This document shows, one piece after another, positions 18,337 through 28,900 of a DNA stretch of 64,000 bases. Position 1 is the stretch's first letter. Every line of letters starts with the position of its first letter. Under the pieces are notes generated by a model. That model had not been told where the DNA came from and did not search any database. It saw only the letters and a list, made by a program, of their open reading frames with translations. The DNA comes from Amia ocellicauda (lineage: Eukaryota > Chordata > Actinopteri > Amiiformes > Amiidae), in contig NC_089855.1 of assembly GCF_036373705.1 (NCBI RefSeq), forward strand, positions 50,408,329-50,472,328, written 5' to 3'. Position numbers and translations under genes: made by a program.

Positions 18337-18402
18337 ACCCCGCGCTGCTTTTAGGCAATACCTCTTTAATTCTCAGCATCTGAAACATCCCGCTTCTTCA
18401 AC

Positions 18403-19113
18403 ATGTCCAGCGACATCAACATGAAACCCCGCAAGAAACAATCCCGGGCAAGGGTTCCTGTACTCACCAATTTGAAGATTGAACGCTCCTGGGTGTTGTT
18501 CTGGGGGGGTCGACGGGGTTAGCGCTTTAAAAGGGATCCCAGCTATGTTGGAGTGGAGCTTTTTGCTTTGGGAGAGAAGGAGGGTACGTTGGAACCTTTT
18601 GAGACGGTGATTGAATACTCTTTTGAGGACTGGTTGAAGGTGATGGCATGGAGAGACCTGGGGCTTGTGGATAAGACTCTAGAAGGCTTGCAAGAGGGTC
18701 CAAGAGAAGGCGAAACGGAGTCTCCGACTCAGAGTTTTGAAAGGTGTGAATGGGAAAGCTTGCAGAACTACGGTACAGTGGTGAAGAGTCTATCTCTAAC
18801 TACTGATCGTAAGGTTTTGTTTAGCAGTACCCTGATTACAAACCCTATTGAAGGGGTTGTGGAGGATCCAGAAAAACAGGTTACTGAAATTATGTTTGAC
18901 GCCGTGGACTGGCCGTTCTTGAAGGAGGTCATAAACTGTATAAATGATGGTTTTGACATCTTGACCAAATGTTCACAACTGGATTCTGTTAGAAGGAGAA
19001 TATGCTGGATTATGGATTATATATCCCCCTTGAATGACGACGACGATGATAAAACAGACGACCTGTGGGGGGTTGGAGGGGGGTCTGACGGCTCAGGGTC
19101 TACTCTCTTCTAA
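18403..19113 (+). pseudogene. Leftmost Polinton gene, unknown protein, broken in this copy
   Basis: The open form is at 36914 in copy C. The product has a basic N-terminus, a central region with a WLKVMAWRDLGLVDKTLEGL stretch, and a very acidic tail (NDDDDDKTDD). No family is recognised. Position next to the end repeat is where Polintons and adintoviruses keep variable, host-facing genes. Confidence 0.65.
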
Positions 19114-19128
19114 GAGGGCGGTGTGTCG

Positions 19129-19155
19129 TGACGTAGTGAAGAGATAGGATAAAAG
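19129..19155 (+). promoter_or_regulatory. Promoter of the 282-aa gene: TGACGTA site and TATA-like box
   Basis: TGACGTA (19129-19135) repeats the motif of the end repeats, and GATAAAAG (19148-19155) lies 37 bases ahead of the ATG at 19192. The leader would be very short. Confidence 0.45.
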
Positions 19156-19191
19156 GCGCAACAATTCATTCATGGTTTAAAATTAAAGAGA

Positions 19192-20040
19192 ATGTCTTAC
19201 CCGAAAGCTGCGGACATCGACAGGCTCTACAGGCCTCTTCAAACCCGGGATCACCCCTGGTTCTATTCCCCAGATTTTGTATACACTCCGGAACCCTCTG
19301 ACTGCGGTTACCCTCCAAGACCTCAGACCCCGGTCCCTCAGGACGAAACAACATGCGGAGCGATGGATGTCCAAATGAGTCTCGGGGATCCCCAGCCTCT
19401 GGAGCTCATGGAGGGCCTCGATTTTGCCGAACTGTCTACCGTCTGTGCGTCTCAGGAGGGGGTCAGTCCAATGGATGTAGAAACACCCCACAAACCACCA
19501 GGCGACCCAATGAGCATCGGACGGTCTCGGGGGCGTGATGAAGACGCAGGATTTATGCCCGGGGTAGGTGTCCAAGTAAGCAGAGTGGTTAAAAGCACCC
19601 TGGTGTATATTCTGAGTGCTCTCATCGACCGAGCTCTGAAAGAAGTCTGTCGGGGGTGTGAAGTGAATCACCCCAGTCAGTTGAGACACAGTTGTTTGTT
19701 TGAACCAGACCGTTACTATTTCCTGTTCTATTTCAACGTGTTTTACAGAAGACTGAACAAACCGTGGCTGAAACCGGCACTAATCAAGGCTCTGTCTTAC
19801 TCCCACATACATGTCACTGCTGGACAAGTCCAGAAAATCATAGATGAGATTTTGCTGGAGCTGAAAAAGGAGCCGTTTATAATAGAGAAACTTGGGCAGC
19901 TGCTCAATGACCTGGATGAGCCAAGTAGAAAAACCGCTGGCAAGCTAAAAGCTTATTTCTTCCGTAAAGAAGTTAAAGCTGGGGGCAGCGACGAAGAATT
20001 CGACATCTACGCCACTGATTCAGACTCTGACCTGAACTAA
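19192..20040 (+). CDS. Polinton accessory protein with Cys/His cluster, 282 aa
   Basis: The first 120 residues are Pro-rich and look disordered. From about residue 125 a folded domain begins, with a Cys/His cluster CRGCEVNHPSQLRHSCLF (about residues 158-175) that may bind zinc, then an aromatic run (RYYFLFYFNVFYRRLN), two helical stretches and an acidic end with DSDSDLN. I do not recognise a named family. The left-end position suggests a regulatory or host-interaction role; this is inference. The frame is open here and in copy C. Confidence 0.75.
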   Translation: MSYPKAADIDRLYRPLQTRDHPWFYSPDFVYTPEPSDCGYPPRPQTPVPQDETTCGAMDVQMSLGDPQPLELMEGLDFAELSTVCASQEGVSPMDVETPHKPPGDPMSIGRSRGRDEDAGFMPGVGVQVSRVVKSTLVYILSALIDRALKEVCRGCEVNHPSQLRHSCLFEPDRYYFLFYFNVFYRRLNKPWLKPALIKALSYSHIHVTAGQVQKIIDEILLELKKEPFIIEKLGQLLNDLDEPSRKTAGKLKAYFFRKEVKAGGSDEEFDIYATDSDSDLN

Positions 20041-20052
20041 GGGACTTTGAAC

Positions 20053-20559
20053 ATGGGGAATGTTCTGGACTGCTGCTGCAACTGGTTCTGTCATCAACAC
20101 TCTGCAGCTAACCTGAGAGCGCTATTACACCATGTGCTTGACAGAAAAGTAGCCAACGCGAGCCTTTTCTCTACAGATTTAACCATCGATGAGGATCAAC
20201 TTTCAAACCTGGAAAAGTTAATGGTTGCTGTAACAAAGACCGGGGGGTACGAACACTGGGATGAAGCGCTCAAGGGGGCCAAGAATGATATTAGGCCATT
20301 TCATCAACATCTGTATGACCTTTTACTGAGCATGTTTAATACCCCTCTGTTTACTTTTAAAATAGGTCATATTGTTGTTTTATTTACATATGTAACTGAG
20401 GTGTGTGCCTACAAGATAAAGAAACAGGTATTTGTTGATATAGATCAAGTAACCAATCATCTGATTTCTTTTTGTCTGGACCGTAGAAAAAATTGTTGTG
20501 TATGTTATACTTTTCTCAAATGTCTAAAAAGGGGTATCTGCTCTCCTGAAGTTGAATAA
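20053..20559 (+). CDS. Bcl-2-like protein (predicted), N-terminally lipidated
   Basis: Counting from the ATG at 20053 the protein has 168 residues. Residues 73-80 (LKGAKNDI) align with a BH3 helix pattern (L, small residue, acidic D), and residues 104-118 (IGHIVVLFTYVTEVC) align with the BH1 signature of Bcl-2 (WGRIVAFFEFGGVMC). Spacing between them is about 30 residues, shorter than cellular Bcl-2 but in the range of short viral forms. There is no C-terminal membrane anchor. Instead the N-terminus is MGN followed by CCC, a myristoylation plus palmitoylation pattern. Anti-apoptotic activity is inferred from family. An in-frame TTG lies two codons upstream; the ATG is preferred. Confidence 0.6.
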   Translation: MGNVLDCCCNWFCHQHSAANLRALLHHVLDRKVANASLFSTDLTIDEDQLSNLEKLMVAVTKTGGYEHWDEALKGAKNDIRPFHQHLYDLLLSMFNTPLFTFKIGHIVVLFTYVTEVCAYKIKKQVFVDIDQVTNHLISFCLDRRKNCCVCYTFLKCLKRGICSPEVE

Positions 20560-20576
20560 AAAACCTTGTATAAAAA
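20555..20576 (+). promoter_or_regulatory. Poly(A) signal overlapping the stop, followed by a TATA box
   Basis: AATAAA (20555-20560) overlaps the stop codon of the Bcl-2-like gene. TATAAAAA (20569-20576) follows within nine bases and lies 40 bases ahead of the integrase ATG. It divides the left-end block from the integrase-capsid block. Confidence 0.6.
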
Positions 20577-20615
20577 CTTTGCGCATAGTGTGGGTCTGTG
20601 TGTTTATTTGGCAGA

Positions 20616-21707
20616 ATGACTCGGCAAGCTCCCCAAATGCATGAACTATACTACAACCCAGCCAAGATTGGGGGTTTGGCGGGTAAGAAGGGTTTTCAAA
20701 GAGGACTCGCTGAGGCCGGCGTGAAGGTTAATGATGTGGTTGTTTCAGAATGGTTACGGGAACAAGACGCCTATACCTTACATAAACCTCTCAGGATTAA
20801 CTTTAAAAGAAACCGTGTATATGCAACTGACATAGACTCACAATGGCAAATGGATCTAGTCGATATGTCAAATTTATCAAAACATAACAATGGTCACAAA
20901 TTTATGTTGATGTGTATCGATGTGTTATCAAAATATGCCTGGGCTCGCATTCTACATAATAAAACAGGTCGGGCGGTGACAAGGGCCTTTGAGGATATAT
21001 TGTCCCAGGGACGATGTCCTAAAAAACTGCAGACTGATAAAGGAAAAGAGTTTCTCAACAGAGAATTTCAGAATCTACTGAAGAGACACAAAATACATCA
21101 TTTCACCACCGGTAATGAGCTTAAGGCATCGGTGGTGGAGAGGTTTAACCGCACCATAAAGACCAAAATGTGGAGATATTTTACAGCGGTCAACACGTTC
21201 AAGTATTTTGATAAAGTTCAGGATTTTATCGATGCTTACAACCAAGGGTATCACGCCAGTATTAAAATGAAGCCTATAGATGTTGATCAAAGTAATTCTT
21301 TTAAGGTCTATAAAAAATTATACGGCCCATTTATTAAGAAGGGGAAAACTACTTATAAGTTCAACATCGGTGATGTGGTTCGCGTTTCAAAGCTAAGGAG
21401 TACTTTTGCCAAAGGTTATGAACAAACATTTTCTGACGAATATTTTACAGTTACCGAACAGGTGGCTAGAGACCCCCCCGTGTACCGGTTAAAAGACTAT
21501 GACGGGGAGGATATAGAAGGAACGTTTTACGAAGCCGAGTTACAAAAAATTATTGTGGGTAAAGACATTGTATACAGAGTTGAAAAGATATTAGCTGAGA
21601 AAACCCAGAACCGGAAAAAATATGTGTCGGTGAAATGGCTTGGATGGCCTGAAAAGTTCAATAGTTGGGTCCTGGAACAACAGGTTTGTGATATTCAAGC
21701 CTTATAA
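20616..21707 (+). CDS. Polinton integrase (retroviral type) with chromodomain
   Basis: The 363-residue protein contains an rve catalytic core: first Asp in WQMDLVDM, second in LQTDKGKEF, and Glu in SVVERFNRT, 33 residues after the second Asp. The C-terminus carries a chromodomain (VYRVEKIL... KYVSVKWLGWP...NSWVLE), which could read histone methylation and steer insertion. The product cuts and joins the element's ends and makes 6-bp duplications. The ATG at 20616 is preferred over an upstream non-ATG opening. The frame is open in this copy. Confidence 0.93.
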   Translation: MTRQAPQMHELYYNPAKIGGLAGKKGFQRGLAEAGVKVNDVVVSEWLREQDAYTLHKPLRINFKRNRVYATDIDSQWQMDLVDMSNLSKHNNGHKFMLMCIDVLSKYAWARILHNKTGRAVTRAFEDILSQGRCPKKLQTDKGKEFLNREFQNLLKRHKIHHFTTGNELKASVVERFNRTIKTKMWRYFTAVNTFKYFDKVQDFIDAYNQGYHASIKMKPIDVDQSNSFKVYKKLYGPFIKKGKTTYKFNIGDVVRVSKLRSTFAKGYEQTFSDEYFTVTEQVARDPPVYRLKDYDGEDIEGTFYEAELQKIIVGKDIVYRVEKILAEKTQNRKKYVSVKWLGWPEKFNSWVLEQQVCDIQAL

Positions 21708-21711
21708 CAAC

Positions 21712-23419
21712 ATGCCCGCTGGTGTGATGGGGTCATTACTTTCGATACTCAAGATGGAATCAGGAGGCTTCTACGTGACTCTACCCAGTAACGCCTCTCT
21801 CGATATATACCCTAAAAATGAAATATCCAGTTACACGGTACAATTTGGAAAATCTATAGATCTAAGGGGGTCGTGGGAAGTGGGGTTGGCGGAAATACAG
21901 TATCCTTACACTTGGGCTGTTTTACAAGATAAGGATGCCACCTTCGCCATTTTTGACGATGTTAAAAAGAGTCAATGGACATTCACGATGCAAGGAGGTT
22001 ATTATGACAATGTGGATACAATATTAGATGAGATGCATAAACAGTTCTCAGAAGGCACCCCCAACATCAAGCTATATTACAACCCTATTAAAAACAGAGT
22101 GTACAAGGTGTCAAAACCTGGTATTAGCATTCAAACCAAAGGACAACTGGGGCGTATATTAGGGTTCTATTCTGACACAGAGAGCAGGTTCTCAGAAGTG
22201 GTGGCACCCTTCCCGGCTGACATCAGTGGCGGCTTTTACACTCTTTATGTGTATACGGATATCATAACACACCAGAGGGTCGGGGATAGCTATGTCCCCC
22301 TTTTGAGAAATGTACTTATTAAAGGTAAAAGCAATGACATGGTCACAATTACTTATGACAAGCCACACTACGTACCAGTCTCAAAGACCCACTTTGACCA
22401 TGTTTTCACAGGTGGATGTGACCCTGGGAGATCGGCTCATTAGTCAAAGCAGCAATACTTACCCCTATAGGGCCATGATGGAGTGTATCCTTAATTATAG
22501 TGAGGAGACCCTAAGCAAACAGTTCAGCCCCGGCCTTTTCTTCAAAGACACCCCGGAAGCTATGGACGACCAGGATCCAGAGGGACTCAATAAGGGTTTG
22601 CAAAAAAGAACGGCCTTTTCAACAGAAGGGAGGACCTTTGAGCTAATGGGACATATTCATGCAGACATATTTTTCCAAGAAAAACTCATGCTCAACGGGG
22701 TAGACATTAAAATTAAAATGATCCGTAGTAAAAGTGCTTTTTGTCTGATGACCCCTGATACTGAAAAATATAAACTGACCATATTATCGGCCTCGCTGTT
22801 TGTGAAAAAAGTATCCGTCTCCCCGGCGGTTAAACTAGGACATGCGCAGGCTTTAATGACGGCAAACGCCAAGTACCCGATCGAAAGAGTCTATATGAAA
22901 GTCCACAGTATCCCCGCAGGGACACGGGTGATGAACCAGGAAAATCTGTTTCTAGGCCAGCTCCCAAAACAGGTTATTATAGGTCTCGTGGATAATGATG
23001 CATTTACCGGGGTTTACAACAAGAACCCCTTTAACTTTAAACATTATAACGCGGAATTTATAGCACTGTACGTCGATGGTGTGCAGGTTCCATCCAGACC
23101 TTTTCAACCTGACTTTGAAAACGGCAACGCGGTTCGTGAATATTACAGTCTAGTACTGGCTACGGGTCGCCATCTCAAGGATCAACCTCTGCTGATCGAT
23201 CGCCGGGAATACTGCAGCGGTTACACCCTGTACGGTTTCAACCTGACCCCTGACGAAGAGTGTGGACAACATTTTTCACTGATGAAGACGGGCAATATGC
23301 GTTTGGAGATGCGTTTCAAGCAGCCTCTACCACGCACTGTAAATATGGTCGTGTATGCTGTGTTTGACAACATTATTGAGGTGAATCAGAGGAGAAACGT
23401 TCTGTATGATTATTATTAA
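21712..23419 (+). pseudogene. Capsid block (minor and major capsid genes), broken
   Basis: The front encodes the penton-like minor capsid protein of Polintons (typical stretch RGSWEVGLAEIQYPYTW), and the back encodes the same major capsid protein as copy A. The block is broken here, and copy C carries the same break, so the two share ancestry after splitting from copy A. The minor capsid start is the ATG at 21712, four bases after the integrase stop. Confidence 0.85.
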
Positions 23420-23978
23420 AATGAACACCAGAGAGCTCAACCACATCATGAATGCCCTGGACGGCTCACGGAAAGTGTTTCAAGGAGTCTACGCCTGCGA
23501 CCAGCTGCCTAAATTTAAGATCAAGAATTTACCTGCAATGTACATAATCAACACACACCCTAAAAATATGCCCGGAGAACATTGGCTGGCTATTTATCTA
23601 AGGGAGGACCACCGTCGTGAATTTTTTGATTCCTATGGAAACCCCCCGGATTTCAGACCTTTCCCTCGGAAGATCAATAACTTTCTTCTCAACAACTGTC
23701 AAGAAACCATTTACAGCGGTTGTCAAGTAAAAAGTCTACAGACCTTCACTTGTGGTCAACACTGTGTGTTTTTCTTATATCATAGATCTTAAAGAAGGCC
23801 ATACCCCGATATTATGGCCTTGTACAGTGAGGATTTAGGCCAAAATGATAAAAAAGTGGCAGAGTTTGTCAGGACACTGTGGACCCCCCCTTATAACACA
23901 ATTACTTACGACCCTAGCCAGCCATGTATACAGATGGGGTGTTCTTGTGAGGATTTTAAAAGATGTCATGCGTGTTAA
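23406..23978 (+). pseudogene. Adenain-like protease, broken in this copy
   Basis: Same gene as at 1362. This copy is broken and carries a tight cluster of about eleven base differences over some 210 bp in the middle, while copies A and C agree there. The cluster suggests sequence exchange with a more distant Polinton. Confidence 0.85.
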
Positions 23979-24156
23979 AGTGAAAAAATAATGAAAACAG
24001 CCTTTGAATCATTAGTTTTGTTTTTATTCAACACAAATCTTATACAAAGCAGGGTTATGTTATAAATAAATGTACAACATTTGAAAATAAAAATAAAAAA
24101 TAAAAAAATTGTTTGTCGGTTCCTTATTTACAGGGGAGACAAATAAAAACATGAGA
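23979..24156. terminator. Convergent poly(A) region, copy B
   Basis: Equivalent of 1935-2112: A/T-rich, with AATAAA-type signals for both strands. Confidence 0.6.
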
Positions 24157-24900
24157 TTAATAAGCTTCCCAACGATGGATAGATCCTGAGGAGGGTTGCT
24201 CAACACGGTCAGAGTAATGAGATATCGGCGTCAGATCAGTCACCACCTCTTTACACAGACGGATTTTTTGTCGCGTTTCCTGGTTAGGGACTGTTGATTG
24301 GGGCATGTTCAGACAGGCCATCGCCTGTAGGAAAGCATTCCAGCCTACAGGTCGGCGACTATCGGGTACCTTATTAGTGCTAGTGACACTCTTCAACAAA
24401 TCAAACATGTGTGAACCTTTGATCAGTTGTCCTTTAAAAACAAATTCACCCTGTTCATTCCAAGTCGTTACCCGCGGTTTCTGAACCATTTTGTGCAGAA
24501 TATATTCTGCATGTCTTTTGCTTCTGGCCGGCATGTTTCTCAAAACATCCGTTACAACATCTCCCTCTGAACTCTCAACAGGTTCGGGCACCGCAACATC
24601 TTTATCAACCGTACCCCCCGCATCAGTCCCAGAACCATTTTCTTGAGAGGCCATGGTTAAAGTTAAAATGTTTTGATCTTTTTCACCCTGTCTAACCAGA
24701 CGGAGGTAGCGCTGTAACGTGTTGCTATACATCTGGGCTTTGGAATACTGATTTAAATCGGCCCTGGCCAGTATAGCTTTCATTTCAGAGTCCAGGTTGT
24801 TTTCGGCCATTTGTCTAATGGGCTCTGGCCCGACAACATTTTTTCTCAGTTTCTCAAGCTGCTCCTGAGGGATCAAAAACATTTTCTGAGCATATTCCAT
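24157..24900 (-). CDS. Conserved Polinton virion-type protein, 247 aa
   Basis: Same protein as at 2113, with an identical sequence as far as compared and an open frame. Confidence 0.75.
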   Translation of the reverse strand: MEYAQKMFLIPQEQLEKLRKNVVGPEPIRQMAENNLDSEMKAILARADLNQYSKAQMYSNTLQRYLRLVRQGEKDQNILTLTMASQENGSGTDAGGTVDKDVAVPEPVESSEGDVVTDVLRNMPARSKRHAEYILHKMVQKPRVTTWNEQGEFVFKGQLIKGSHMFDLLKSVTSTNKVPDSRRPVGWNAFLQAMACLNMPQSTVPNQETRQKIRLCKEVVTDLTPISHYSDRVEQPSSGSIHRWEAY

Positions 24901-24902
24901 TA

Positions 24903-25238
24903 TTAACCCACTCTGGAAGCTAGAAGACTGGTTAGGAAAGGCACGGCTATGCTCAACAGCGGTCCTATAAAACCTCCGGTTTGATTAATCTTCTTTCTTT
25001 TTCTTTTAATAGAATACTTCTTATTAGCGATGATCTTGATAACCGCTTTTTGTTTTTTGAGTTTAGAATGTTGAGAAGGGGTTAGGGGTATATTACCGCG
25101 TAAGATGTTAAAAGCTATTTCACACAGGGTCTCGATCAAATCCGAGGGGGCCCCTGCCAGCACAGCTTTCCTATGGCGCGGGCTCCCCTCAAATAACATT
25201 TGCAAAAGCGGCAGATTTCTTTTAATCCGAACAGACAT
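24903..25238 (-). CDS. Small basic core-type protein, 111 aa
   Basis: Same protein as at 2859: Leu-rich front, KRKRKK segment, hydrophobic tail. Open frame. Confidence 0.75.
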   Translation of the reverse strand: MSVRIKRNLPLLQMLFEGSPRHRKAVLAGAPSDLIETLCEIAFNILRGNIPLTPSQHSKLKKQKAVIKIIANKKYSIKRKRKKINQTGGFIGPLLSIAVPFLTSLLASRVG

Positions 25239-25244
25239 TCTTAT

Positions 25245-25916
25245 TTATTTCCTTTTCTTTAGCACATACACTGCCGGCCAATCGGGCGGGCACAAACCTG
25301 TTCTGAGGCGAAAGTCTTCTGGGGTTTGTGCTTTTAAGTCCACAATCAAGTACCCGTAGGGTTTTTTGGTGGCATCCTCAAATGCCTCCAAAAAGAATTT
25401 GGTCTGGTTAGGGTACATTTGACGAGCCAAGACGGTGACCTGTAGTTTATCTCTGGGGTTTTTAAAAAGAATTATATAATTGGCATTTAAATTAATAGTG
25501 CGGCTTTTTTTACCTTGAAAAAATAGATTTTGAACTAAATAAATAATACTTAAATTCCTATGATGAGTGTACTTTGTGAAAGCTTTTTCCACTTCACTGT
25601 TGTCACCGGCCTGCTCCATCAGGTCATCAAGGATCACTAGATTAGTTTGTCCGGGCGGGAACAGGTCATCGTCACACAACGAGGCGGGGAGACCTTGCAC
25701 AAATTTCAGATTATTTTTTTTTGATGCCAAATCATCGTAGAGAGGTTGCCAGCAAGAGTAACACCACACTATGTTGTCAAGAGCTTGGGACACGGTTGCG
25801 TCCACATCTTCTATGATGTTCTTTATAAGATAGCTCTTACCCGAATTGGAGGGACCGGCTATAATACAGGAGAAAGGGTGTTGAAGTCTGTTATCAAAAC
25901 CACTGCTAATATCCAT
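25245..25916 (-). CDS. Packaging ATPase (A32-like)
   Basis: Same protein as at 3201, with P-loop GPSNSGKS and Walker B LVILDDLM. Open frame. Overlaps the polymerase end by 11 bases. Confidence 0.92.
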   Translation of the reverse strand: MDISSGFDNRLQHPFSCIIAGPSNSGKSYLIKNIIEDVDATVSQALDNIVWCYSCWQPLYDDLASKKNNLKFVQGLPASLCDDDLFPPGQTNLVILDDLMEQAGDNSEVEKAFTKYTHHRNLSIIYLVQNLFFQGKKSRTINLNANYIILFKNPRDKLQVTVLARQMYPNQTKFFLEAFEDATKKPYGYLIVDLKAQTPEDFRLRTGLCPPDWPAVYVLKKRK

Positions 25917-28900
25917 AAGGCAGAGTGGTATAATCAGTCTTCAACACTCTTTTATTGTACACCACCCTGAACCGTTTGTTTAGTGATCTATTTTCCAATG
26001 TGTACCCCTTTTTATTGTGATAGATCTGATTTCCGGCTGTAATAATCTCGCGAGGAGGCGCGTCTTTCTCGGTTACAAAACTTTGTACCAGGGTCGTCAG
26101 AGACTTGATGTTAATGAGCTTGTTGTTACAATGGTTCAGAGTGAAACCCTTAACTTTCATACAGGTCTTACCCGCAGCCGTTCTGTATGCGTAAGTCTTA
26201 GGACCCCCTGAAACAAACTCCACTATGTGGTCCTGAGGATCTAGCTTGCTCGTTAACTCCCCAAGGTAGTCCCCGAGGGGAGGGACCCAATCCCCTGGCC
26301 TGGTGACAAAGATTACAGAGTCAGTATCATGATAGAGCGTGCGTTCCTGCAGCTGATCCATTAAGTTGTACAGTTCAAGCTGGGCGTAAGCCGTGGTAAA
26401 AACCGCTATGAAAACATTAACGTTTCCCTGTTTGGTGGGGAAATCTTTAGGGGCCCTCCACTGGACCTGTGCCACGTGGTCATTTAAGAATTGAAAGTGT
26501 GATACTGCATGTTGTTTGGAAAAGATAAATTCTATAAACTGTTCAGGGGTTTTAATCAAGGTTGTGTTTAGACGGTTATTTCTTTCCCCAAACTTACCCC
26601 ACAGACTGTTTAAAATCAGTTTGGACATTTGTCTCTTGGCGGGGTTTACAGTTATGTTCCCCGGCTCTAGACGGATCCCTTCCTTTTCAAAATATTGCTG
26701 AACGTACCGCTCTTTGGCAGCGGAGTCAACACACCATGAGGGATAGCCCGATGCCTCCTGTTTCCCTTTCAGATGGGTCATAATGTACTCAGCAAAAAGA
26801 GTATCAGATTTTTCAGAAAAATGCCAAACCTCATACACCTTACCGACTCTGTAACCTTTCTCCACCGCCTTGTCAAGCTCAATGCTACACCAGACACCCG
26901 TCAGCGCTCTCTCGTCATCACTGTGCAGACAAGAGGTATTTTGATTTTCAGTTTCCACACACGTTCTACACAGAGGGAACATCAATTTTCCCGAACACCT
27001 GTAAGGCAACACGGGTAGGAACAGCTCACGAGGAGGGTACATGGTGACTTTGATCAAACCAAAGTACTGTCCGATTTCGAGAAAGTCACGATAAACAATG
27101 GTTGGATGCCCCACCGGGTACATTTTGGTCTTGTTGACATAAGGGTACAGACTGGTGAAATCATAGTAATCTACTCTCTCACCCTCCTTTACCTCATAAT
27201 GTAAACAGAGGGCGTTGGTACGACCCCCAAATAACGCATCCCTGGGCTCTAGACGTTCAGGAAAGTCCAAGGTTTCCATAAACCGTTGTACCCCCACATC
27301 CTGTTGCTTCAGGGTCGTCCACGCGTGTTCCCAAATCACCAGTACATTCAAACCATAGGTGTTTTTTAAAGTTTCAATTCGTTCCTGGAAATCATAGTAC
27401 ATATCACCGCAGAGTTTTTGTGTTACGGGGTTAAAGGTGTTTGGGTCGAAGCACTGAGGACAGCCATGGTAAATACAACCAGCAAACTCATAAGCGGTAC
27501 GCCGCCCGGACACGTCGCTAAAACCGTCTAAGTAGTAAGGACCCATTTTGACTTCCCCTTGATTTAAAGCATGTCTGATGAAGATGTTATCCCGGGCACT
27601 CAGATATTCCAGCCACTGTATGGAGACAGTCGAAAAGTTCTTTTGTCTAGCACGATAGTTGTCAGAAGTGGTGTCCGCTATAGTGTTTTTCTGCAAGAAA
27701 TTGGATCGATACATTTTCATGCAGAGAGACGCTATGGTCACACTTTGCAAAGGGTCGAGACCCGACGTGTTGATAACCTCGGTGCGGAAACGCAAACAGG
27801 CTTCTATAAGGATCACCACATCATTTTTACAATAAGCGGCCATCTCTTCTCGGAAATCAAAAACACCCCCCTTAACCGTATTGTACCATTTAAAGAATTC
27901 CTCCCTCTCATGAGACATCATAGTATCAACCCCATAATAAGAGGCGGGCGGGTAGGACCCTCGATAATTTTGAGTGTCCTTAGTATTAAAAAAATGGCAG
28001 AACCAACCTTTCTTCTGAGCCTCAAAACCCAGAGCTTTAGGCAAAGCGCTCAATTTCATGGGGAGGAAATTTAACAAGTCTATGTAACGTTGGTTGAAAG
28101 CCTCGTCGGTGAAACACATGATCTTGCTACCCTGAGCTATTATTTTTGGGGTCACCCCATTTTCCACCAGATACTTCATCAATATGTAAGAATCATAACC
28201 CTTAGCATTGTGGGCAATAAATGTGTAATTGAGGTATTTTGGACCGCGATACCGCGTAAAGAAATCCCTGACACAACTCTCACCGCTAGCTGACCACTCA
28301 CAATCCAACATGTCAATACAGTGTATATAATTAGCAACATGGACCCCGTTTTCTTGCCGGCATTCAAAATCAAAAAAGACATACCGGTTGTGCGGCGGCT
28401 CCTTTTTAACCGGCTGAATAAAGCACTGGTGTTCAGACCCCGGGGTTAAATCCGCATTACAGATCCTACATCTCGGTTCCAGACATTTGTGTGGTTTTAC
28501 CTCATGAAAACGGTACTGGAGGCAACACTGCGGGCAATATTTAGTTTGATCACAATAACTCCGTTTTTTAACCCCCTCAGCAGCGGCCCTCTGCACCTTA
28601 TGTTCGGAAAAACAGAACGCGGAGAGACAAATCCTTAAGCAATCTTTACATCGGATGGTAGGGGCCAAACCCTTACGACATTGCGGATTGAAACAGACGT
28701 TACAGTAACCGTCACAGCGGTGCTTAAGCTTATCATTGAAGGCCTTATAACACCAATGACAAACATACGAACAACCCAAAAAAGCCGTCAAACTCTTTAT
28801 TCCAAAGTAATGACTATCACTTAGGAAGAGAAACAGTGTCTGTGTATGGGTTTCAGGATGTGTCTGAAATTTCACAAATACTTCCTTTACCTCACAACGG

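Noticed and set aside
19183-19689. 168-aa minus-strand frame opposite the 282-aa gene
   Set aside because: Antisense shadow; the plus frame has the promoter, tight gene spacing and protein-like features.
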